From positions 1-51,668 of the forward strand of contig VGOD01000014.1 in assembly GCA_016876015.1 (NCBI GenBank): DNA of 51,668 bases. Reading direction: 5' to 3'. Under the pieces are notes generated by a model that did not search any database, was not told the DNA's origin, and was given only the letters and a program-made list of their open reading frames with translations. Below are positions 22,978-30,896 of the stretch, piece after piece. The stretch comes from Chloroflexota bacterium. Lineage in GTDB: Bacteria; Chloroflexota; Anaerolineae; CG2-30-64-16. Within the stretch, counting starts at the first letter, position 1. Each line of letters begins with the position of its first letter. A program made the translations under genes and the position numbers.

Positions 22978-25347
22978 ATGACACATTCCATCGGCTACGA
23001 CGCGCCGCGCATTGATGCGCCGGGCAAGGTAACCGGTCAGACCCTTTACCCCGGCGACATCGTCCGCCCCGATATGCTGCACATGGCGACCCTGTTCGCC
23101 GGCCGGCCGCACGCGCGCATCCTTGGCCTGGACACGTCGGAGGCTGAGGCCGCGGCGGGCGTGGTCGCGGTCTTCACCGCGGCCGATGTGCCGGTGAACG
23201 AGTATGGCCTTCAGATCAACGATCAGCCCGTGTTGTGCGGCCCAGGCTCGGCCAAGACGGGCGCGGACGTGGTGCGTTTCGTCGGCGATCAAGTGGCGCT
23301 GGTGGTGTCCGAGACCGAGGCGCAGGCGCGCGGCGCACGCAGGTTGATTCGCGTGGAGTGGGAAGATCTGCCGCTCGTGCTCGATCCCGAGGCGGCGATC
23401 CGCACGCCAGACCCTTCGGGTCTCGGAGACCCGAAGGGTCTATCGCCCATCCCCCAACTCCATCCCCACAGCCCCGACAATGTCGCCTATTCGTATCGCG
23501 TCCGCAAAGGCGACATCGAGGTCGGCTTCCGCGCGGCCGATGTGATCGTCGAGGGAGTGTATCGAACGCCCGTTCAAGAACACGCCTATCTCCAGCCCGA
23601 AGCCGGCGTCGCCTATCTGGACGAAGCGGGCCGGGTCACGGTCGAGGCGGCTGGCCAATGGACACACGTTGATCAGAAGCAGATCGCCCATGCGCTCGAC
23701 ATCCCGGTCGAACAGGTGCGGGTGATTTATCCGGCCATCGGCGGCGCGTTCGGCGGCCGCGAAGATATGTCGGTGCAGATCACACTGGCGCTGGCGGTCT
23801 GGCGGCTGGCGCAGCGCGGGATCAGACGGCCAGTCAAGACGGTTTGGACGCGCGAGGAATCCATCATCGGGCATGGCAAGCGCCACGCGATGAAGCTGTG
23901 GGCTAAATGGGGCGCGCGGCAGGACGGAACGTTGGTCGCCGCGCAGGTCAAGGTGATCGCGGACGCCGGCGCGTATATGTACACCAGCAACAAGGTGCTC
24001 GGCAACACGACCCTCACCTGCACCGGCCCCTACGAAATCCCGCACGTGGCCGTGGACACGATGGCAGTCTACACCAACAACGTGCCGGCCGCGGCGTTCC
24101 GTGGCTTCGGCGGGCCGCAGGGCCACTTCGCTGCCGAGAGTCAGATGGACAAACTGGCCGAGGCGTTGGGCATGGATCCGGTGGAAATCCGGCTGAAGAA
24201 CGTACTGACCGACGAAAAGCTCCTGACGACCGGCACACCCATTCCCGGCGGGGTGGGGTTGACCGAGACGATCATCGCCGCAGCCAGAGCCGCGGGGTGG
24301 ACGCAGGACGAGGCGGGGCGGTGGCGCAAACCGCAAATGGCAAATGGCAGATGGCAAATGGCAGATGGCAAATGGCAGATGGCAGATGGCAAATGGCAGA
24401 TGGCAAATGGCGGAACATCTCCCAATATCCCAATTACCAATCTACCAACCACCAATCTACCAACCTACCGCGGCCTTGGCTTTGCGTGCGGTTTCAAGAA
24501 CGTCGGCTTCAGCTTTGGCTATCAGGAAAACAGCTATGCGCGCGTCGAGCTGCGCGGGGGGACGGAGATCGTCGAAGCGACCGTCTACTTCGCGGGCGCG
24601 GACTGTGGCCAGGGCAATCACACAGTGGTCGCTCAGATGGCGGCCGAGGCGTTGGGCGTGGCGTTCGAGCGGGTGCGCGTGATCGCCTCGGACACCGCGC
24701 TCATGGGCGATGCGGGCAGCGCGTCCGCCTCGCGGCTCACCTACATGAGCGGCAACGCGGTGCGGGGCGCGGCCGGCCGGGCGCTGGCGGCCTGGAAGAA
24801 CGAAGACCGGCCGGCCGTGGGCGAGTTCGTCTACCTGGCGCCCAAAACCACGCCGTTGGATCACGACACCGGCTATGGCAAGCCCAACTTCGCCTATGGC
24901 TATGTGGCCCAGGCCGCGTTCGTGGCCGTGGACGCCGAAACGGGCGAGGTCAAGGTGGAACGCTTCATCAGCGCCGATGATGTGGGCCGGGCCATCAACC
25001 CCCGCCAGGTCATCGGCCAGATCGAGGGGGGCGTGGTGCAGGCGTTGGGCTACACCCTGCTGGAGGATTGGAAGACCGACCGCGGCCGCGTGCTGACCGA
25101 TCGGTTGAGCGCCTATCTGATCCCCACCGTGCTCGATACGCCGGGCCGATTGGATGCGATCATCGTCGAACACCCCGACCCTCACGGCCCCTGGGGCGCG
25201 CGCGGCATGGGCGAGATGCCCTACCTGCCCGTGGCCGCGGCCGTCTGCGCGGCCGTATACGACGCTGTCGGCGTGCGCTTCGATGAGTTCCCCTTGACGC
25301 CTGAGCGGGTGTGGCGGGGGCTGCAAGGACGCGCACAGCGCCTGTGA
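22978..25347 (+). CDS. Molybdopterin-binding subunit of a xanthine-dehydrogenase-family hydroxylase
   Basis: 789 residues. The N-terminal domain starts PRIDAPGKVTGQTLYPGDI; Mo-pyranopterin motifs include GGAFGGREDMS, AAFRGFGGPQGHFAAESQMD, AGADCGQGNHTVVAQMAAE and the C-terminal GARGMGEMPYLP with the catalytic Glu. The AAFRGFGGPQ sequence places it with xanthine/purine/nicotinate-type enzymes rather than form I CO dehydrogenase. Substrate unknown. YqeB is encoded 5.5 kb downstream, so a selenium-dependent enzyme is possible. Two repeat insertions (residues 144-155 and 452-498) are in frame. The start at 22978 has AAGGG upstream. Confidence 0.92.
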   Translation: MTHSIGYDAPRIDAPGKVTGQTLYPGDIVRPDMLHMATLFAGRPHARILGLDTSEAEAAAGVVAVFTAADVPVNEYGLQINDQPVLCGPGSAKTGADVVRFVGDQVALVVSETEAQARGARRLIRVEWEDLPLVLDPEAAIRTPDPSGLGDPKGLSPIPQLHPHSPDNVAYSYRVRKGDIEVGFRAADVIVEGVYRTPVQEHAYLQPEAGVAYLDEAGRVTVEAAGQWTHVDQKQIAHALDIPVEQVRVIYPAIGGAFGGREDMSVQITLALAVWRLAQRGIRRPVKTVWTREESIIGHGKRHAMKLWAKWGARQDGTLVAAQVKVIADAGAYMYTSNKVLGNTTLTCTGPYEIPHVAVDTMAVYTNNVPAAAFRGFGGPQGHFAAESQMDKLAEALGMDPVEIRLKNVLTDEKLLTTGTPIPGGVGLTETIIAAARAAGWTQDEAGRWRKPQMANGRWQMADGKWQMADGKWQMANGGTSPNIPITNLPTTNLPTYRGLGFACGFKNVGFSFGYQENSYARVELRGGTEIVEATVYFAGADCGQGNHTVVAQMAAEALGVAFERVRVIASDTALMGDAGSASASRLTYMSGNAVRGAAGRALAAWKNEDRPAVGEFVYLAPKTTPLDHDTGYGKPNFAYGYVAQAAFVAVDAETGEVKVERFISADDVGRAINPRQVIGQIEGGVVQALGYTLLEDWKTDRGRVLTDRLSAYLIPTVLDTPGRLDAIIVEHPDPHGPWGARGMGEMPYLPVAAAVCAAVYDAVGVRFDEFPLTPERVWRGLQGRAQRL
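23409..23441 (+). repeat. Perfect 16-bp palindrome inserted in frame in the molybdenum subunit
   Basis: Arms 23409-23424 and 23426-23441 are perfectly complementary around a single G; the core is CCCTTCGGGTCTC. Translated as DPSGLGDPKGLS between the N-terminal domain and the first molybdopterin domain, a position where an extra loop is tolerated. Confidence 0.8.
24333..24470 (+). repeat. Eleven heptamers followed by octamer units inside the molybdenum subunit
   Basis: Eleven consecutive units of GCAAATG / GCAGATG (24333-24409) are followed by ACCAATCT-type octamers (about 24433-24470). All is translated in frame, producing a Gln/Met/Trp-rich loop (QMADGKWQMADGKWQM) and a TNLPTTNLPTY segment in the middle of the catalytic subunit. 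Confidence 0.9.
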
Positions 25348-25369
25348 GCCGGCTACAGGCTGGATTGCG

Positions 25370-25399
25370 TTTCACATGGCGGGAGGAATGGTGTATACT
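25370..25399 (+). promoter_or_regulatory. Candidate promoter of the nitroreductase gene
   Basis: -35 TTTCAC (25370-25375), 18 bases, -10 TATACT (25394-25399). The start would be near 25406, in front of the AGGAGG ribosome site. The -35 match is moderate. Confidence 0.45.
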
Positions 25400-25417
25400 A
25401 TGACATCAGGAGGAAAC

Positions 25418-25990
25418 ATGTTCAAGGAAATGGTGCGCAAGACCCGCAGCTATCGCCGCTTCTACCAGGACGTGGATGTCAGCCTGGAGACGTTGCGTGA
25501 GCTGGTGGATTTGGCCCGGCTGGCTTCGTCAGGACGCAACATGCAGCCGCTCAAGTACGCGCTCTGCGCAGACCGCGCTACCAATGCCGCCATCTTCGCG
25601 ACCCTGGCGTGGGCTGGCTATCTTAAAGACTGGGGCGGCCCGGTCGAAGGGGAGAGGCCAGCGGCCTACATCGTGGTTTTGGGCGATACAACCCTCAGCC
25701 AATCTTTCGGTGTGGACGAGGGGATCGCCATCCAGAACATCATGTTGGGCGCGACCGAGCGCGGGCTGGGCGGCTGCATCCTTGGCTCGGTGCAACGCGA
25801 GCAGGTGCGCCAAATCCTCGACATCCCCACGCGGTACGAAATCCTGCACGTTCTCGCCTTGGGCAAACCGAAGGAAACCGTCGTGCTCGAGACGATCGGG
25901 CCGGACGGCGATGTGAAATACTGGCGGGACCAGGCAGGCGTGCACCACGTCCCCAAGCGTCGTCTGGAAGACATCATCGTTTTGCCATAG
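25418..25990 (+). CDS. Nitroreductase-family FMN protein
   Basis: 190 residues. Opening MFKEMVRKTRSYRRFYQDV and LARLASSGRNMQPLKYAL are the FMN phosphate-binding signature; GLGGCILGSVQREQVRQIL and HVLALGKPKE complete the fold. The ATG at 25418 has a strong AGGAGG. It is a different subfamily from the nitroreductase at 2433-3227. Physiological role unknown; its own promoter suggests that it is regulated apart from the molybdenum hydroxylase that precedes it by 70 bases. Confidence 0.88.
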   Translation: MFKEMVRKTRSYRRFYQDVDVSLETLRELVDLARLASSGRNMQPLKYALCADRATNAAIFATLAWAGYLKDWGGPVEGERPAAYIVVLGDTTLSQSFGVDEGIAIQNIMLGATERGLGGCILGSVQREQVRQILDIPTRYEILHVLALGKPKETVVLETIGPDGDVKYWRDQAGVHHVPKRRLEDIIVLP

Positions 25991-26059
25991 CCGAACGGAC
26001 TCGCGACGCAGAGCTGAACCCGGCTCAGGGAATCGGCAAGACTCAATGAGGAGCGTCCT

Positions 26060-26593
26060 ATGCGATACCTGGAAGTTCGCCGCCACAGCATGCGGAACAA
26101 GCCTGGCCAGCATCTATCTGAGGCCGGCATCGTCCTGGCCAGGAATGTCGGAAGAAGTATCGGACCATTCAGCCTGGTAGTTGTGAGTACCAAGCCGCGC
26201 GCCTTCGAGACGGCCACGGCGATGGGCTTTGCCGTCCAAGAGCAGGTGGAGGAGTTGAGCGAACTGGGCGAAGACGTGGATGCGGAAATCCGCTACGACG
26301 CCGGCTTCGTCGAGTTCGCGCGCGTGGTCCGGCAGGGCGGCGCCACGGCGCGCTTTGCCGACGCCCAGGCGCGGCTGTGGCGAGCCATCGCGGGCCGGCT
26401 GCCGGAAGAGGGCCAGGCGTTGATCATCACCCACGGCGGCATCATCGAGGCCGGCGCGATCGCGTGTCTGCCCGAGGTGGATTTCCGCGGCTGGGATCCG
26501 CCCTGTAGTTACTGCGAGGGAGTGCGCCTGGCCTTCGACGGCGCTCGTTTCGTCGCCGGAGAGGTCCTACGTCTGCCGGCCAGGTTAACTTGA
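26060..26593 (+). CDS. Histidine phosphatase (phosphoglycerate mutase-like) protein
   Basis: 177 residues. The catalytic motif is present as EVRRHSMR in place of the usual RHG, followed by HLSEAGIVLARNVGRSIG, VVSTKPRAFETATAMG (second active-site Arg) and ALIITHGGIIEAG (second catalytic His). Such proteins dephosphorylate small molecules or proteins through a phosphohistidine; the substrate cannot be inferred. GAGGAG precedes the ATG. It stands alone between the nitroreductase and a palindrome-rich gap. Confidence 0.82.
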   Translation: MRYLEVRRHSMRNKPGQHLSEAGIVLARNVGRSIGPFSLVVVSTKPRAFETATAMGFAVQEQVEELSELGEDVDAEIRYDAGFVEFARVVRQGGATARFADAQARLWRAIAGRLPEEGQALIITHGGIIEAGAIACLPEVDFRGWDPPCSYCEGVRLAFDGARFVAGEVLRLPARLT

Positions 26594-26595
26594 AA

Positions 26596-26640
26596 CCCAC
26601 CAGGCGCCAGGCGCTTCGGAAGCGCCTGGCGCCTGGTGGG
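26596..26640. repeat. Perfect 22-bp inverted repeat
   Basis: Arms 26596-26617 and 26619-26640 match perfectly around a single G; the sequence is itself built from nested GGCGCC and CCAGGCGC motifs. It lies 3 bases past the phosphatase stop codon. No U-tract follows, so it is not a standard terminator in either direction. Confidence 0.9.
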
Positions 26641-26816
26641 CGATTTTCAGGGCAGACGCCGATGCCGGCCGCGGCGCCACGGGGGATGAAAGCGCCCCCC
26701 TGACCCCCCAAGCCTGGGGGGAACCTGGCTCCCCCGAAGTCGGGGGGCTGGGGGGGCGATTTTCAGGACAGGTTCGTTTCTTTCCCAATTCGTGACGTAT
26801 TTTCGGGACAGACATA
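26637..26816. repeat. Cluster of G/C hairpins bounded by a direct repeat
   Basis: GGGCGATTTTCAGG occurs at 26638-26651 and again at 26755-26768, and a related TATTTTCGGGACAGAC lies at 26799-26814. Between them are hairpins such as CCCCCC-AAGCCT-GGGGGG. The arrangement looks like a small repeat-bounded element, but no coding capacity or transposase is visible. Confidence 0.5.
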
Positions 26817-26835
26817 GCTCTTATCAGGAGGCCAC

Positions 26836-27630
26836 ATGGATCGTGCAGGCGGTTATGCTGAGTATGGCTTCACGTCCGAGTTCTACGACCACATCGAAGC
26901 TTACCGTAGTCGGCCGGACGTCGGCTTCTTTGTGGAGTTAGCGCAAGAGAGCAATGGGCCGGTGCTGGAGGTCGGCTGCGGCACCGGCCGGGTGCTGATT
27001 CCCACGGCCAGGGCCGGCATCGAGATCGTCGGCCTCGACCTCTCGCCCTCCATGTTAGCCGTCTGCCGCGAGGGGTTGGCCGCCGAGCCGGCCGAAGTCC
27101 AGGCGCGCGTCCAACTGGTGGAGGCGGACATGCGGGATTTCGATCTGGGCCGCGAATTCGCCCTGGCGACGATCCCCTTTCGACCTTTCCAACACCTGAC
27201 GACCGTCGAGGATCAGATCGCCTGTTTGTACGCGATCCATCGCCATCTGCGTCCCGGCGGCCGGCTCGTTCTGGATCTCTTCAACCCCTATCTGCCCGCG
27301 CTGGTTGAGGAGGCGCGGCTGGAGGAGTGGGGCGGCGAGCCGGAGTTCACCTTGCCTGACGGCCGGCGGGTCATCCGCCGTTTTCGCGTCGCATCTCGCG
27401 ACTGGTTCAACCAGATTCAGCACACAGAGCTGATCTACTACGTCACGCACCCCGACGGCCGGCAGGAACGGCTGGTGCACTCCTTTCCGATGCGGCATCT
27501 ATTCCGCTTCGAGGCCGAGCACCTGCTGGCGCGCTGCGGCTATCAGGTCGAGGCGCTCTACGCCGACTACGAAAAGCACCCCTATGGCTCCCGGTATCCG
27601 GGCGAGCTGATCTTCGTGGCGCGGAGGTAG
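26836..27630 (+). CDS. Class I SAM-dependent methyltransferase
   Basis: 264 residues. Motif I is PVLEVGCGTGRVLIPTAR near residues 42-58, followed by IVGLDLSPSMLAV (motif post-I), VEADMRDFDLG and a LRPGGRLVLDLFNP segment. The C-terminal RLVHSFPMRHLFRFEAEHLL matches small-molecule methyltransferases of unknown specificity. AGGAGG precedes the ATG. Its TAG stop is followed by GTAG-rich octamer repeats leading into the next gene. Confidence 0.85.
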   Translation: MDRAGGYAEYGFTSEFYDHIEAYRSRPDVGFFVELAQESNGPVLEVGCGTGRVLIPTARAGIEIVGLDLSPSMLAVCREGLAAEPAEVQARVQLVEADMRDFDLGREFALATIPFRPFQHLTTVEDQIACLYAIHRHLRPGGRLVLDLFNPYLPALVEEARLEEWGGEPEFTLPDGRRVIRRFRVASRDWFNQIQHTELIYYVTHPDGRQERLVHSFPMRHLFRFEAEHLLARCGYQVEALYADYEKHPYGSRYPGELIFVARR

Positions 27631-27635
27631 CGGGG

Positions 27636-27680
27636 GGGTGGTCGGTAGATATTGGTAGATTGGTGGGCGGGTAGAATGGT
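27636..27680 (+). repeat. Degenerate GGTAGATTGG array before the gamma-glutamyltransferase gene
   Basis: Units GGTAGATATTGGTAGATTGG and GGGCGGGTAGAATGG fill the gap between the methyltransferase stop and the ATG at 27676, which itself falls within the last degenerate unit (GTAGAATGG). Confidence 0.7.
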
Positions 27681-29382
27681 AACTGAACTGCGGTTTGCTT
27701 CTCATCGCTCTCCTGTGTACGGTCGCCGCGGCATGGTGGCGGCTTCGCAGCCGTTGGCCGTCGCGGCCGGGCTGGAGATCCTGGCCGCGGGCGGGAACGC
27801 GGCCGATGCGGCCATCGCAACCGCCGCGGCGCTGAACGTCACCGAGCCGACCTCCACCGGCATCGGCGGCGACTGTTTCGCGCTTTTCTACGACGCGGTC
27901 ACGAGCGAGATCGCCGCGCTGAACGGCTCGGGCCGCGCGCCGGCCGCGTTGACGCTGGCGCGGCTGGCGCGCGAAGGTTACGGCAAGGAGTTGCCGCCCT
28001 ACCATCCCTACACGATCACCGTGCCGGGCGCGTGCGCTGGCTGGTGCGACTTGATCGAGCGCCACGGTCGCCTGTCGCTCGCAACCATCCTGGCCCCGGC
28101 CATCCGCCTGGCGGATGAGGGCTTTCCCGTCGCGGCGATCACTGCCCATTTCTGGGCCCGCGGGGCCGAGCGCCAGTTGCGCCACGCTCCAGGCGGGCTG
28201 GAGCTGACCATCGAGGGCCGCGGGCCGCGGGCCGGCGAGATTTTTCGCAACCCCGGCCTGGCCGCCACCCTGCGCACTGTGGCCGAGGGCGGCAAGGACG
28301 CCTTCTACCAGGGCGAAATCGCCGCGGCCATCGCCGATACGGTGCAGCAAGCCGGCGGCTGCCTGACCATCGCGGACCTGGCGGCGCATCGCAGCACCTG
28401 GGACGAGCCGATCAGCGTCGAATATCGTGGGCTGCGGGTGTGGGAATGCCCGCCGAACGGCCAGGGCATCACTGCGCTGCTGGCGCTGAACATCCTGGAA
28501 GGCTTCGACCCTGCCAAATTCGACCCTCTCTCCCCTGAGCGACTCCATCTCGAAATCGAAGCGCTGCGGCTGGCGTTTGCCGATGCCCGCTGGTACATCG
28601 CCGATCCCCAATTTACCAATGTACCAATCTCCCAACTCCTCTCGAAGTCCTACGCCGCGGGCCGCCGCAAGCTCATCCACCCCACACGGGCCACCCTCGA
28701 CCAGCGTCATGGGGCGCCCGTCGCCAGCTCCGACACGGTCTATTTCTGCGTGGTGGATGGCGAAGGGAATGCGTGCTCGTTCATCAACAGCAACTACATG
28801 GGCTTCGGCACGGGCATCGTGCCGGAGGGCTGGGGCTTCTCGCTGCAAAATCGCGGACACAACTTCAGCCTGGAGCCGGGCCATCCGAACGCGCTGGCGC
28901 CCGGCAAGCGGCCATATCACACGATCATACCTGGGATGATCACGCGGGATGGTGGAGTGGTGGATGGTAGATTGGTAGATTGGGAGCCGGTGAGGCCCTC
29001 CACCAATTTACCACGCACCAATCTATCACGTACCAACCTTCTACTCGCCCCCTTTGGCGTCATGGGCGGCTTCATGCAGCCGCAGGGCCATATGCAGGTG
29101 GTGGTCGCCCTGGCCGACGATCAGCTTGACCCGCAGGCCGCGCTCGACCGGCCGCGCTTCTGCATCTCCGATGGATCGGCCGGCGGCCGGGTGGGCCTGG
29201 AAGCGGGCATTCCCCCGGCGACCATGCAGGCCCTGGCCGAGATAGGCCACCCGGTCTATCCGGTCAGCGGCCACGAGCGCGCCCTCTTTGGCCGCGGGCA
29301 GATCATCCTGCGCGACCCCACGACAGGCGTCCTCTGCGGCGGCAGCGACCCGCGCGCGGATGGCTGCGCGATGGCGCTGTGA
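27676..29382 (+). CDS. ggt: Gamma-glutamyltransferase-family protein
   Basis: 568 residues, Ntn-hydrolase precursor. N-terminal half: GRRGMVAASQPLAVAAGLEIL, GGNAADAAIATAAALNVTEP and GIGGDCF. The nucleophile that would be freed by self-cleavage is Thr354 in SSDTVYFCVVDGEGNACSFI. Substrate motifs continue with PGKRPYHTIIPGMI. No clear signal peptide, so a cytoplasmic role is likely. Family members hydrolyse or transfer gamma-glutamyl groups, or cleave related acyl amides. Two octamer-derived insertions (about residues 311-322 and 427-456) are in frame. The next gene starts in an overlapping TGATG. Confidence 0.88.
   Translation: MVTELRFASHRSPVYGRRGMVAASQPLAVAAGLEILAAGGNAADAAIATAAALNVTEPTSTGIGGDCFALFYDAVTSEIAALNGSGRAPAALTLARLAREGYGKELPPYHPYTITVPGACAGWCDLIERHGRLSLATILAPAIRLADEGFPVAAITAHFWARGAERQLRHAPGGLELTIEGRGPRAGEIFRNPGLAATLRTVAEGGKDAFYQGEIAAAIADTVQQAGGCLTIADLAAHRSTWDEPISVEYRGLRVWECPPNGQGITALLALNILEGFDPAKFDPLSPERLHLEIEALRLAFADARWYIADPQFTNVPISQLLSKSYAAGRRKLIHPTRATLDQRHGAPVASSDTVYFCVVDGEGNACSFINSNYMGFGTGIVPEGWGFSLQNRGHNFSLEPGHPNALAPGKRPYHTIIPGMITRDGGVVDGRLVDWEPVRPSTNLPRTNLSRTNLLLAPFGVMGGFMQPQGHMQVVVALADDQLDPQAALDRPRFCISDGSAGGRVGLEAGIPPATMQALAEIGHPVYPVSGHERALFGRGQIILRDPTTGVLCGGSDPRADGCAMAL
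28608..28640 (+). repeat. Octamer-type repeat ACCAAT(C/G)T inside ggt
   Basis: Three degenerate units of the ACCAATCT class (CAATTTACCAATGTACCAAT and following). Translated in frame as PQFTNVPISQLL. Confidence 0.6.
28955..29042 (+). repeat. Facing octamer blocks inside ggt
   Basis: GGTAGATTGGTAGATTGG (about 28966-28983) is followed by complementary ACCAATTTACC / ACCAATCTATC / TACCAACC units (29001-29039), so the insert can fold on itself. It is translated in frame (VDGRLVDWEP, then TNLPRTNLSRTNL). Confidence 0.8.
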
Positions 29383-30896
29383 TGTATCACCACGACCTTC
29401 CGGCCGCCTTTCTGGCGCGGATGGCCCGTTTGCTCGGCGACGATTTCGACGCGTTCGCGGCGAGCTACGCCGTGACAAGTCCCGCGGGGCTGCGCGTGAA
29501 TACGCTGAAGATGCCAGTCGAGGCATTCCGGCCGCTGGCGCCGTTCGACTTGGCGGCCGTGCCGTGGTGCCAGACAGGGTTCACCGTCTCAGACGAGCCG
29601 TCGCCGGGCAAGCATCCCTACCACGCAGCCGGGCTCTACTATCTGCAGGAGCCGTCCGCGATGGCCGTCGCGGAGCTGCTCGATCCCCAGCCAGGCGAGC
29701 GCGTGCTCGATCTGGCGGCAGCGCCCGGCGGCAAGGCCACCCACATCGCGGCGCTGATGCAAAACCGTGGGCTGCTGATCGCCAACGAAATCCATCCCCA
29801 GCGCGCCTGGGATTTGGCGGAGAACCTGGAACGTTGGGGCGCGACCAACGTCGCGATCACCAATGAGACGCCAGAGCGCCTGGCCGATCGGTTGGAGGGC
29901 TTCTTCGATCGCGTGCTGCTGGATGCACCGTGCTCTGGCGAAGGTATGTTCCGCAAGAGCGCGGCTGCGCGGCAGGAATGGTCACCGGCGCTTGTAGCAG
30001 GCTGCGCGCTGCGCCAATCTGCCATCCTGGACTGCGCGGCGCGGCTGGCGCGGCCAGGAGGCCGGCTGGTCTATGCGACGTGCACCTTCGCGCCAGAGGA
30101 GAACGAAGGAGTGATCGCCCGCTTTCTGGAAGCTCACCCCGACTTCGACATGGTCCAGTCGCAGCGCCGGCCCGCTTTTGCGCCGGGCCGACCAGATTGG
30201 GTCGCAGCCGGCGCAGCGCCGACCCCAGACGCAGTTCGTGGCATCACGGCCAGCCTTGCGCGCAGCGTGCGTCTGTGGCCCCATCTGGGGCCGGGCGAAG
30301 GCCACTTCATCGCCATCCTCCAGCGAGCCCCGGCCGGAAACGCGGAGGAGCATGGCCCGCAACCCGCCCGCCTCGCGCGGCTACCTCCGGCGGTCGAGCG
30401 GTCCTATCGCGCGTTCTGCTCCGAGAATCTGAGGCGGGCGCCTGAGCCAGAGCGCCTGGCGTTGGTCGGCTCGTATCTCTACACGCTGCTTGCAGAGGCG
30501 CCGGACATTCTGACGGGCTCCTCGGCAAGCGATTCGACAGGCGCTTCGACAGCCGTGCGACCCCGCTCGGGAAGCAGCTCAGGGCGAAGCGCAGGCCGCG
30601 GCCGGCCCGGCCTGCGCTTCATCCATCCGGGCTGGTGGCTGGGGACGTTGAAAGGCGGCCGCTTCGAGCCGAGCCATGCGCTGGCGCTGGGTCTGCGCGT
30701 CGAAGACGCGCGCCGCGCCATCATCCTGCCGGCCGGCCACAGTGATCTCCTGGCATATCTGAGGGGCGAAAGCCTGCACAGTCCTGGCGAGGATGGCTGG
30801 ATCCTGGTGGCGGTGGACGGCTTTTCGCTCGGCTGGGGCAAGCGGGTGGCCGGAGTGCTGAAGAATCATTATCCGAGAGGGCTGCGATGGCCGTGA
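29382..30896 (+). CDS. rsmF: RsmF/YebU-like 16S rRNA m5C methyltransferase
   Basis: 504 residues. The RsmB/NOP-type catalytic core is complete: LDLAAAPGGKATHIAALM (SAM), LLDAPCSGEGMFRKS and YATCTFAPEENEGVI carry the two catalytic cysteines (TC and PC). The C-terminal half (SLGWGKRVAGVLKNHYPRGL at the end) resembles the RsmF/YebU PUA-like extension. A low-complexity Ser/Arg/Gly patch (about residues 380-405) interrupts it. The ATG overlaps the ggt stop (TGATG) and the gene overlaps yqeB by 10 bases, so the three are translationally coupled. Confidence 0.9.
   Translation: MYHHDLPAAFLARMARLLGDDFDAFAASYAVTSPAGLRVNTLKMPVEAFRPLAPFDLAAVPWCQTGFTVSDEPSPGKHPYHAAGLYYLQEPSAMAVAELLDPQPGERVLDLAAAPGGKATHIAALMQNRGLLIANEIHPQRAWDLAENLERWGATNVAITNETPERLADRLEGFFDRVLLDAPCSGEGMFRKSAAARQEWSPALVAGCALRQSAILDCAARLARPGGRLVYATCTFAPEENEGVIARFLEAHPDFDMVQSQRRPAFAPGRPDWVAAGAAPTPDAVRGITASLARSVRLWPHLGPGEGHFIAILQRAPAGNAEEHGPQPARLARLPPAVERSYRAFCSENLRRAPEPERLALVGSYLYTLLAEAPDILTGSSASDSTGASTAVRPRSGSSSGRSAGRGRPGLRFIHPGWWLGTLKGGRFEPSHALALGLRVEDARRAIILPAGHSDLLAYLRGESLHSPGEDGWILVAVDGFSLGWGKRVAGVLKNHYPRGLRWP

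Noticed and set aside
22978..25347. Form I CO dehydrogenase large subunit
   Set aside because: The AYxCSFR active-site loop is absent; the AAFRGFGGPQ sequence fits other molybdenum hydroxylases.
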